Positions 19,616-26,016 of a DNA stretch of 64,000 bases are shown here, in pieces. The first letter of the stretch is position 1. Each line of letters begins with the position of its first letter. Position numbers and translations under genes: made by a program. This DNA comes from Sorangium cellulosum (GTDB lineage: Bacteria > Myxococcota_A > Polyangia > Polyangiales > Polyangiaceae): contig NZ_CP012670.1 in NCBI RefSeq assembly GCF_004135735.1, forward strand, positions 4,299,501-4,363,500. Reading direction: 5' to 3'. The notes beneath the pieces are model-generated. The model did no database searches. It had not been told where the DNA came from and saw only the letters and a list, made by a program, of their open reading frames with translations.

Positions 19616-19714
19616 CGCGCTCCCACCACCAGCGAGCGACCCCTCTCCATCGCGCTCCCACCACCGGCGAGCGACCCCTCCATCGCGCATCCCACGAGCG
19701 AGCGAGCCCTCCGT
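19616..19714. repeat. Three degenerate tandem repeats of 31-35 bp
   Basis: Units at 19616-19650, 19651-19683 and 19684-19714 each begin CGCGC(T/A)TCCCAC and continue with GCGAGCGA and CCCTC. They start right after the transpeptidase stop codon. The third is the most diverged. No function evident. Confidence 0.7.
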
Positions 19715-19817
19715 CACCCGGGCGCGCCGGCGGACGACCGCCTGCCCCGACCCGCCGGCGGGATCGCGGAATTTCCGGGGTTGGATCGGACCGGAACAGC
19801 CTGGCCGATCGCTTTGA

Positions 19818-19846
19818 GGGGGCTCCCTCTTGACTCGGGAGCCCCC
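19818..19846. promoter_or_regulatory. Perfect 10-bp hairpin in the leader of the TPR gene
   Basis: GGGGGCTCCC (19818-19827) and GGGAGCCCCC (19837-19846) are exact reverse complements with a nine-base loop, ending 23 bases before the ATG at 19870. Only two T residues follow, so it is not a canonical intrinsic terminator. Its position suits an attenuator or a translation-modulating leader structure. Confidence 0.6.
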
Positions 19847-19869
19847 TTCGCACACTTGTTGGAGCCGCC

Positions 19870-20895
19870 ATGGACCAGTTCTCGGCGCATCTCGATCGCG
19901 GGTGGGATCTCGTCCAGCGCGGGGATACGCGCGGAGCGGAGGCGTCGGCCCGGCGGGCGCTCGAGCTCGATCCAAATTCGCCGGAGGCCCACAACCTGCT
20001 CGGCTTCGTCGCCGCCCTCGAGGGCGAGGGCGAGGAGGCCATCGAGGCCTATCGCCAGGCCATCGCCCTCGACGACACGTACCTGGAGGCGATGCTCAAC
20101 GCCGCGGAGGTGTACATCCACCCGCTCGGCGACTACGACCAGGCGATCGAGATGTGCGACCAGGCGCTCGATCTGGCCGAGGTCGACGAGGAGATCATCG
20201 ACGCGCTCCTCCTCAAGTTCGACGCGCTCCTCGGCAAGGGCGACCTCGACGAGGCCGCCCAGGTCGCCGCCAGGATCCCCGAGGGCCCCTACGACAACCC
20301 GAACCACACCTTCCTGGTGGGTCGCGCCTTCTATGAGATCGGCCAGGCCGACAAGGCGGCGGCGCTCATCGAGGAGGCCGCGCAGAAGGATCCGCGCCAC
20401 GCCGAGGCCCACTATTACCTCGGGCTCATCCGCGACGAGCGGGGCGACGTCCGGGGGGCGACCCAGGCCTTTCTGCGCTCGCGCGAGCTCGATGTGGAGC
20501 TCGGCATGCCCCCCTGGGCGCCGAGCCGGGACGGCTTCATGGCGCTGGCCCAGAAGACGATCGCCGCGCTCAACCCCGTGCTGCGGCGCTACGTCGAGGG
20601 CGCGGAGCTCTACATCTCCGACGTGCCGGGGATGGAGCTCGTGGCCGAGGGCGTCGACCCCCGCGCGCTGGTCCTCCTGGACGGCCTCGCCGCCGACGAG
20701 CGCGAGCGGGGCCTGCGCGGCAGCGCCGAGGCCCACCCGTGCTCGCGGGTGTTCGTCTACGCGCTGAACGTCGCGCGCCTCGCGGGGAGCATCGAGGCGC
20801 TCGACCGCGAGATCAACCTCGCGCTCGAGCGCGAGATCACCGCGACGTTCCTCGAGGCCGAGCAGAACGAGCGGACCGAGAAAGAGCTGAACTAG
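19870..20895 (+). CDS. TPR protein with degenerate zincin-like metallopeptidase domain
   Basis: 341 residues; GGAG precedes ATG 19870. Residues 1-200 are TPR repeats (for example GDTRGAEASARRALELDPNS and GEEAIEAYRQAIALDD). From about 215 the protein resembles the minimal zincin family (Pfam Zincin_1): a segment ending in RVFVYALNVARLAGS then LDREINLALEREITATFLEAE. In active members the last part reads like HEIAHHFGL; here the first His is Arg and the second is missing, so the zinc site appears lost. The TPR part suggests a protein-interaction role. The family assignment is from memory of the motif, not a search. Confidence 0.8.
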   Translation: MDQFSAHLDRGWDLVQRGDTRGAEASARRALELDPNSPEAHNLLGFVAALEGEGEEAIEAYRQAIALDDTYLEAMLNAAEVYIHPLGDYDQAIEMCDQALDLAEVDEEIIDALLLKFDALLGKGDLDEAAQVAARIPEGPYDNPNHTFLVGRAFYEIGQADKAAALIEEAAQKDPRHAEAHYYLGLIRDERGDVRGATQAFLRSRELDVELGMPPWAPSRDGFMALAQKTIAALNPVLRRYVEGAELYISDVPGMELVAEGVDPRALVLLDGLAADERERGLRGSAEAHPCSRVFVYALNVARLAGSIEALDREINLALEREITATFLEAEQNERTEKELN

Positions 20896-20914
20896 CGGCC
20901 CGTTCGCGCCGTGA

Positions 20915-20945
20915 CCCCGCGCCGCGCGCACGCGCACGCGCGGGG
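20915..20945. terminator. GC hairpin between convergent genes
   Basis: CCCCGCG (20915-20921) pairs with CGCGGGG (20939-20945) between the TPR gene and the oppositely oriented stressosome operon. There is no T tract. A bidirectional Rho-assisted stop is plausible. Confidence 0.3.
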
Positions 20946-20986
20946 CTCGACCGGCGGCGCGCGCCGCGCGGCGCGCGACCGGACGC

Positions 20987-21466
20987 CTACTTCCACTTGA
21001 TGGCGATGATCTCGGTGCTGATGCCGGGCGACGAGCGGATGACGACGGAGCTCATCAGCCGGTGCACGGCGCCGAGCCCGAGCCCGAGCCCCTGACCGGG
21101 CATCCTCGGCACGAGCCGGGCGCCGGACGACGAGGACGGGCTGCGATCGCTCTTCGGCCCCACCTCTTCCAGCATCGCCAGCTTCGGGTCCAGGCCCGGG
21201 CCCGAGTCGCGCACGATCACCTCGACGCCCCACCGGCCGCCCCCCGCCTGCTGGTCCTCGCGGATCGCGCGGATGTTGATGCTGCCACCCCCGCCGTGGC
21301 GCACGGCGTTGGACACGAGCTCGGCGATCGCGATCGCGAGCTCGTGCTGCGCGCGCTCCGAGAGCCCCGCCCAGCGCGCGATGTGCGCGCCCTCCGCGGC
21401 GCAGGCGAAGCGGTCCTCCTCGCGCGTGACGGGGATGCTGAACACAGGCGGGATCCTCTGCGTCAC
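20987..21466 (-). CDS. Anti-sigma-factor-type serine kinase / GHKL ATPase (RsbW-like)
   Basis: 159 residues from GTG 21466, which overlaps the stop of the phosphatase gene as GTGA. It is a single HATPase_c domain: N box AIAIAELVSNAVRHGG, G1 VIVRDSGPGLDP, G2 GQGLGLGLGAVHRLM. Such proteins phosphorylate an anti-anti-sigma factor and bind a sigma factor in partner-switching systems. No sigma factor or RsbV-like STAS gene lies beside it. It is the last gene of the stressosome operon and therefore its likely output. Confidence 0.85.
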   Translation of the reverse strand: MTQRIPPVFSIPVTREEDRFACAAEGAHIARWAGLSERAQHELAIAIAELVSNAVRHGGGGSINIRAIREDQQAGGGRWGVEVIVRDSGPGLDPKLAMLEEVGPKSDRSPSSSSGARLVPRMPGQGLGLGLGAVHRLMSSVVIRSSPGISTEIIAIKWK

Positions 21467-22047
21467 GCCGGGGTCCTGTCGCGGAGCATGGCGACGACGC
21501 ACGTCGCGTCGTCGAACGACTTCTTGTGGGTCTCGACGATCTTGCGCGCCATCTGCTCCGGATCGAGATCGCGGAAGGCCGCGAGATCGAAGCCGCTGGC
21601 GACGCCGTCCGAGTGCAGCAGGACGACGTCGCCAGGCGACATGGGGAAGCGAAAGCTCCGGAGCCGACGCACGCGCCGCCCGAGGATCCCGGCGGAGCAG
21701 AAGATCGGCATGGCCGTCCGCGATATCGCCTTCATCGCGATGTTGCCGACGCCGGAGAACTCGAGCTCGCCCGCGCTCTCGTCGATGCGCAAGAGCGCCG
21801 CCGCGGCGCCGCGCGTCGACGCGATGTGCTCGCCGGCCCCGAGCAGGAGCTCCTCGAGCGGCATCGACGCGTGCTCCTCCACGTAACGACAGAAGGCGGA
21901 CGCCGCCTGCGCCGCGTGAGGCCCGTGCCCGAGCCCGTCCGCGAGGCCGATGAGCACCCAGGGAGGCTGTCGGACCACCACCGCCTCGTCGCCGGCGATC
22001 TCCTCGCCGGCGGCGATGCAGCAGGCCGTCCCGATCGCGACCGTCAT
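21463..22047 (-). CDS. PP2C-type serine phosphatase (RsbX/SpoIIE-like)
   Basis: 194 residues from ATG 22047, overlapping the preceding rsbT stop as ATGA. The PP2C/SpoIIE core is visible: GDEAVVVRQPPWVLIGLADG with GLGHGPHAA (metal-binding Asp-Gly), later FRFPMSPGDVVLLHSDGVAS and FDDATCVVAML. RsbX dephosphorylates the stressosome proteins RsbR and RsbS and resets the system; RsbU does so for the downstream antagonist. The compact single-domain form and the position right after rsbT favour an RsbX role. Confidence 0.87.
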   Translation of the reverse strand: MTVAIGTACCIAAGEEIAGDEAVVVRQPPWVLIGLADGLGHGPHAAQAASAFCRYVEEHASMPLEELLLGAGEHIASTRGAAAALLRIDESAGELEFSGVGNIAMKAISRTAMPIFCSAGILGRRVRRLRSFRFPMSPGDVVLLHSDGVASGFDLAAFRDLDPEQMARKIVETHKKSFDDATCVVAMLRDRTPA

Positions 22048-22826
22048 CCGAGATACTTCCTGACCGTGACGGTCGTCCCCGCGCCGGGGGCGGTCTTGAC
22101 GTCGAACGCGTCCATCAGCGCCTTCGTGCCACGGAGCCCCGCGCCCATGCCGTGGCGCGAGCGGTACTTGCCGCTCAGGATCTCCTGCAGGTTCGAGATC
22201 CCGGGACCGTGGTCCTGCGCGACGATCTCGATCGCGCGCATCGGCGAGGTGAGCGACCGGACGATGACCTGCCCGTTGCCCGCGTACCGGACGATGTTGC
22301 GCCCGAGCTCGGAGATCGCCGTGACGATCTTCGTCTGCAGGACATCGCTGACGAGGTGCTCGATGCAGAGCTCGCGGCCCGCAGACCGCGCGCGCAGCAC
22401 GTCCTCCTCGTTGCGCACCTCGATGGTGATCTCGCGCGGCGCAGGCGCCGCGTGATCGAGCTCGCCGAGCTCGGTGATGCACCGATCGAGCTGCGCCTGG
22501 TCGCGGACGAACAGCTTCACCCCGCGCTTGACCTCGACGAGCAACCGCCGGAGATCGCCCTCGCGCGCATAGAGCGGATCGACCCTCGCCTGACGAATGC
22601 CGCAGTCGATCACGCTCTTCCTCACCGCGGGCGAGAGGAACTGCGCCAGCACCGTCTCGATCTGATCGGTGATCGACCGACCGACGACCTGTGTGGGCGA
22701 CAGAGCGCCTCGCGCCGACGACGGAGAACCCGGCATGCGCGTCGAGAGCGGTCCGGGGGACCGGCTCGACGGCGGCCCCGTGGCGCCGCCGCTGGAGGGC
22801 GGTCCGTCACGAGGAGGCATCTTCAT
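22044..22826 (-). CDS. rsbT: Stressosome switch kinase RsbT with N-terminal extension
   Basis: 260 residues from ATG 22826, whose first 20 bases overlap the end of rsbS; GAGG lies about six bases upstream. The C-terminal 130 residues match RsbT: SELGRNIVRYAGNG (N box), EIVAQDHGPGISN (G1), and RHGMGAGLRGTKALMDAF (G2). RsbT phosphorylates RsbR and RsbS and, once released from the stressosome, activates a downstream partner. Bacillus RsbT is about 133 residues; here a Ser/Pro-rich leader and a helical block (about 45-125, ITDQIETVLAQFLSPAVRKS) precede it. That extension is unusual and could anchor or regulate the kinase. Confidence 0.88.
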   Translation of the reverse strand: MKMPPRDGPPSSGGATGPPSSRSPGPLSTRMPGSPSSARGALSPTQVVGRSITDQIETVLAQFLSPAVRKSVIDCGIRQARVDPLYAREGDLRRLLVEVKRGVKLFVRDQAQLDRCITELGELDHAAPAPREITIEVRNEEDVLRARSAGRELCIEHLVSDVLQTKIVTAISELGRNIVRYAGNGQVIVRSLTSPMRAIEIVAQDHGPGISNLQEILSGKYRSRHGMGAGLRGTKALMDAFDVKTAPGAGTTVTVRKYLG

Positions 22827-23226
22827 GCGACACCTCGTTCGTGAGCTCCGGAGGCACCAGGTCGTCCTCGGCGGACGGCGCGAGCATCTCGACGGCGCGC
22901 TCCAGGTTGAGCGCCGTCACGACGCCGGGGATCTCGAGATCCATCTCCACGAGGGCGATCGCCACCGCGGGGCGCAGGCCGCACACCGCCGTCCGGACGC
23001 CCATCAGCCTGGCGGTGAGCGCGATGTCACGGATGGCGCGGGTGAGATAGCTGTCGAGAATCTCGACACCGGAGAGGTCGACGATGAGACCGCGAGGCGA
23101 TCGGGACTCGATCGACCCCGTCACGTCGTCGCGCAGCTGCTCCACCTGGCCGTCGGTGAGCCCGCCCTGCACCGAGACGATTAAGTTCCCGAAGAGGCCC
23201 ACGATGGGGACCCTACCCGCTTGCAT
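22807..23226 (-). CDS. rsbS: Stressosome scaffold protein RsbS (STAS)
   Basis: 139 residues. The start is ATG 23226, sharing one base with the rsbR stop (TGATG). A single STAS domain: VPIVGLFGNLIVSVQGGLTD, then LIVDLSGVEILDSYLTRAIR with the conserved Ser phosphorylated by RsbT, and GVRTAVCGLRPAVAIALVEM. RsbS and RsbR co-assemble into the stressosome and trap RsbT. A C-terminal acidic tail of about 20 residues is additional. Confidence 0.9.
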   Translation of the reverse strand: MQAGRVPIVGLFGNLIVSVQGGLTDGQVEQLRDDVTGSIESRSPRGLIVDLSGVEILDSYLTRAIRDIALTARLMGVRTAVCGLRPAVAIALVEMDLEIPGVVTALNLERAVEMLAPSAEDDLVPPELTNEVSHEDASS

Positions 23227-24572
23227 CAAGTGGACGTCTCCTTCCTCGCGCTGAGCTGCAGCTGGTTCTTGGTCATGGGACCGCTGCCCGACGGATCGAA
23301 GGCGGCCTCAGGGCCGCCTGGGGTGAACGGGTGTCCTGCCGGCTGCTCACGGCCGTTCGCGGCGCCGCGACGGCCAATGAGGGACGAGAGCGTCGGCTTC
23401 TGCCCGGCGAGCGCAAGGCTCTCTCGCAGCGCGTGCTTGAGGTTGCGCGCGGCGCGCACGGCGCCGAGGTCGATGCCGAGCTCCACCATCGTCTGCGCGA
23501 CCGCGGGGCGGACGCCGGTGATGCGGCAGCGCGCGCCGAGCAGCTCGACCGCCTTCATCAGCTTCATGAAATGATCGGCCGTCCGCGTGTCGATCACCTC
23601 GACGCCCGTGACGTCGATGATGACATAGCGCGACTGGCGTCGGACGATCTCGTCGAGCAGCCGCTCCATGATCTGCGCGCTCCTGCGCGAGTCGACGACG
23701 CCGATGATCGGCAGCGCGAGGACGTCGTCCCAGAGCTCGAGGATCGGCGTCGAGATCTCGTCGATGGCGTAGCGGAGCCGCTCGACGAGCTCGCTCTTGG
23801 CGCTCTCGCTCTCGACGAGGTCGCGGTTCTTCGCCTCGAGATCCTCGATGAGGCGCTTCTTCTCGGTCGCGTCGCGGAAGACCGCGACCGCGCCGGAGAT
23901 CGTCCCGTCCTTGCCCCGCATCGGGCTGGCGCTGACCGTGAGGAACAGCCCCGGCGGCGGCCCCTGCTCGACGCGCGGCTCGGCGAACACCGCCGGCATC
24001 CGGACCGACCGCGGCTCGGCGTCGTCCGCCTGCGCCCCCGAGGCGGGGGCGAGGGTCGGCGCGCCGGCGCCGCTCACGCCCGCGCCACGGCGGAGGACGA
24101 TCGCGTCGGGCTCGGCGGGCTTCCTCGCGAAGAGCTCGATCTGATCGACCGTCTCGCCGCGCAGCGCGCGCGCGAGCGGGTGCTCGGACATCGGCCAGGG
24201 CGTCGCCTGATCGGGGAAGAACAGCGTCGCGTCCGCGGGCTCCGGTCCGTCGGACGCGGCGAGGTTGAGCGGCGCGCGGCCGAGCATGCGCTCCGCCGCC
24301 GGGTTGCGCATCAGCAGCTCGCCCTTGTCGTCCACCACCGCGACGCCATCGGCCATGCTGTCGAGCACCAGCTTGAAGATGCCCGCCTGGCGTCGCAGCT
24401 CCTCCTCCGCGCGGGCCAGCTGCTCCGCGCGCTCGCGCGCCTCGCGCTCGGCCCGATCGAGCAGCGCGGACCGCTCTCGCGCCACGCGCTCCTGCTCCTC
24501 GAGCTGCTGCCCGAGCGTCGCGACGCGCTCCGTGAGCCGCGCAATCTCCTGCCGCAGAGCCTCTTCGCTCAT
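23226..24572 (-). CDS. rsbR: Stressosome sensor RsbR-like (coiled coil - PAS - STAS)
   Basis: 448 residues; ATG 24572 is preceded by GGAG. A coiled coil covers about 1-60 (rich in Glu and Arg), a PAS domain with FKLVLDSMADGVAVVDDKGE starts near 66 and ends near 245 with a low-complexity insert, and a linker helix leads to the STAS domain (about 280-400) carrying IIDVTGVEVIDTRTADHFMK. The two Thr residues correspond to the RsbT phosphorylation sites of RsbR. The last 45 residues are Gly/Pro-rich. The N-terminal PAS instead of the Bacillus globin-like domain suggests a small-molecule, redox or light-type input; the ligand cannot be told. Confidence 0.9.
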   Translation of the reverse strand: MSEEALRQEIARLTERVATLGQQLEEQERVARERSALLDRAEREARERAEQLARAEEELRRQAGIFKLVLDSMADGVAVVDDKGELLMRNPAAERMLGRAPLNLAASDGPEPADATLFFPDQATPWPMSEHPLARALRGETVDQIELFARKPAEPDAIVLRRGAGVSGAGAPTLAPASGAQADDAEPRSVRMPAVFAEPRVEQGPPPGLFLTVSASPMRGKDGTISGAVAVFRDATEKKRLIEDLEAKNRDLVESESAKSELVERLRYAIDEISTPILELWDDVLALPIIGVVDSRRSAQIMERLLDEIVRRQSRYVIIDVTGVEVIDTRTADHFMKLMKAVELLGARCRITGVRPAVAQTMVELGIDLGAVRAARNLKHALRESLALAGQKPTLSSLIGRRGAANGREQPAGHPFTPGGPEAAFDPSGSGPMTKNQLQLSARKETST

Positions 24573-24775
24573 CGCGCCATCTCCATCGTAAGCCCGCTCC
24601 CGCCTCGCGCGGGCAGCGCGGTCCTCCAGGATGCGGCGCGGCGAATCACCTTGCGATCTCGCTCGAAATACGCGGAGTGGGAGGATGATGAGCCGCGCGA
24701 GGCGAGCAGGACGCTCGCCGAGAGCGCCTCGCTCTCCCGCGTCCTGTCCGTCCTTCGCATGCTCGTTGCGCTCAT
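24569..24775 (-). CDS. 68-residue leader ORF of the stressosome operon
   Basis: ATG 24775 has an excellent ribosome site, GAGGAG five bases upstream, and the frame ends in a TGA that overlaps the rsbR ATG (ATGA). The product, starting MSATSMRRTDRTRES, is Ser/Arg-rich and has no recognisable domain. The frame, the site and the promoter 60 bases upstream fit a small coupled first gene or leader peptide. It could still be a chance frame; composition is not strongly diagnostic. Confidence 0.5.
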   Translation of the reverse strand: MSATSMRRTDRTRESEALSASVLLASRGSSSSHSAYFERDRKVIRRAASWRTALPARGGSGLTMEMAR

Positions 24776-24842
24776 GTCGTCTCCTCGCGGGGTGCCATGT
24801 CCCGAAGGGGATCCGTGTTCAGCACCAGTCGAGAAACACAGC

Positions 24843-24871
24843 TTATCGCTAACCGGACATCCCAGCGTCAA
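24843..24871 (-). promoter_or_regulatory. Candidate promoter of the stressosome operon
   Basis: On the minus strand TTGACG (24871-24866) is followed after 17 bases by CGATAA (24848-24843), in a stretch that is clearly less GC-rich than the surroundings. A transcript would begin near 24836, about 60 bases before the small ORF start. The rest of 24776-25106 shows no gene. Confidence 0.5.
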
Positions 24872-25106
24872 GCTTCGCGTCAACCCTGCGCGTCACTTGT
24901 GGCGACGGCATCCGTAGTTGCCCAGACGAGGTAGCCCGTATCCTCACAACCTCGCCCGTGCCTTGCGTCACGATTGACGTTGCCAGCAGATCGTGCCGCG
25001 GCGCATCGTGGTCGAGCTCGACCGGCGAGGGCCCCCGCGCCCGCGCGCGGTGCCGCGCCTGACCGCCCTGTCGCGCACGTGCGCGACGGACCTGGAGGAC
25101 AACCCG

Positions 25107-25796
25107 CTAGTCGCCGAGGCTCTGGCGCTCGCGGGCTCGCCGCCGCTTGGTCTTGCGCTTCGAGTCGGCCGGCCGCCCGGGATCCGGCCTGCTCTCGCCG
25201 CTCGTCGGCGCGCCCGCGTCGAGCCAGCGCCAGAGCGCCATCTGGTCGGCCGTCGCCCCGTGGCGGATGGCGCGCTTCAGGATCTTCTTGGCGAGGACCA
25301 GCTTGCCGCAGCGGGCGAGCGCGTGGGCGTAGCTCGCCGCGATGTCGGCCTCGCCCGTCTGCGCGTCCGTGGCCTGCGCCAGGAGCGGCAAGGCGTCGTG
25401 CGGGCGGTTCAGGGCGACGTCGTAGAGGTGGCCGAGGTTATGCGCGTACCACGGGTTGTCCGGCGCGATGGCCAGCGCGCGCTCGTAGGCGCGCGCGGCG
25501 TAGCGGTAGTTGCCGAGCAGCGACTGCGCCAGGCCGAGCACCGCCCAGGCGCCGTCATCCTCGTCGTGGAACTGCAGCACGCGGCGCGCGAAGAGCGCGG
25601 CGCGCCACGGGTCGTGCTCGACGCCCATCTCCGCGAGGTGACGGTGCGCATAGATCCACGGCTCGCTCCCGGGCGCCGTCGCGCGGGCCAGGCGGGCGAG
25701 CAACGGGAGGACCCTGTCCGCGTCGAGCCTGTCGGCAAGCGCTCGGTCGATGTCCCGTCGAAGCCGGTCGATGTCCTCCGCTCCACTGCGCCCCAT
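25107..25796 (-). CDS. TPR-repeat protein of unknown function
   Basis: 229 residues from ATG 25796, with GGAAGG directly upstream. Tandem helices include AWAVLGLAQSLLGNYRYAARAY then ERALAIAPDNPWYAHNLGHL, a classical TPR pair, and EADIAASYAHALARCGKLVL. The last 35 residues are Lys/Arg-rich (SKRKTKRRRARERQ), perhaps binding nucleic acid. No signal peptide, so cytoplasmic. Not linked to a specific pathway by its neighbours, though it lies just upstream of the stressosome promoter on the same strand. Confidence 0.82.
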   Translation of the reverse strand: MGRSGAEDIDRLRRDIDRALADRLDADRVLPLLARLARATAPGSEPWIYAHRHLAEMGVEHDPWRAALFARRVLQFHDEDDGAWAVLGLAQSLLGNYRYAARAYERALAIAPDNPWYAHNLGHLYDVALNRPHDALPLLAQATDAQTGEADIAASYAHALARCGKLVLAKKILKRAIRHGATADQMALWRWLDAGAPTSGESRPDPGRPADSKRKTKRRRARERQSLGD

Positions 25797-26016
25797 CCCT
25801 TCCGTGATACGACCAGTGGGCGAGCTTGGCTAGCGCGTTGCGAGCCGCGGAGCTTCCGCGTGGACGCCTGGACGCCATCGCGCGCCGCCGCACACCAGCG
25901 CACGCTGGCGGGCGGCGTCTGGCGCGCGTGCCGCGTGGAGCCCGCCTCGTCGCCGCACCTCGCGGGCGGGCGAGGCGCCGGGCCGCGCGACCAGGCCGCG
26001 CGGCGCCCCCGAGCGA

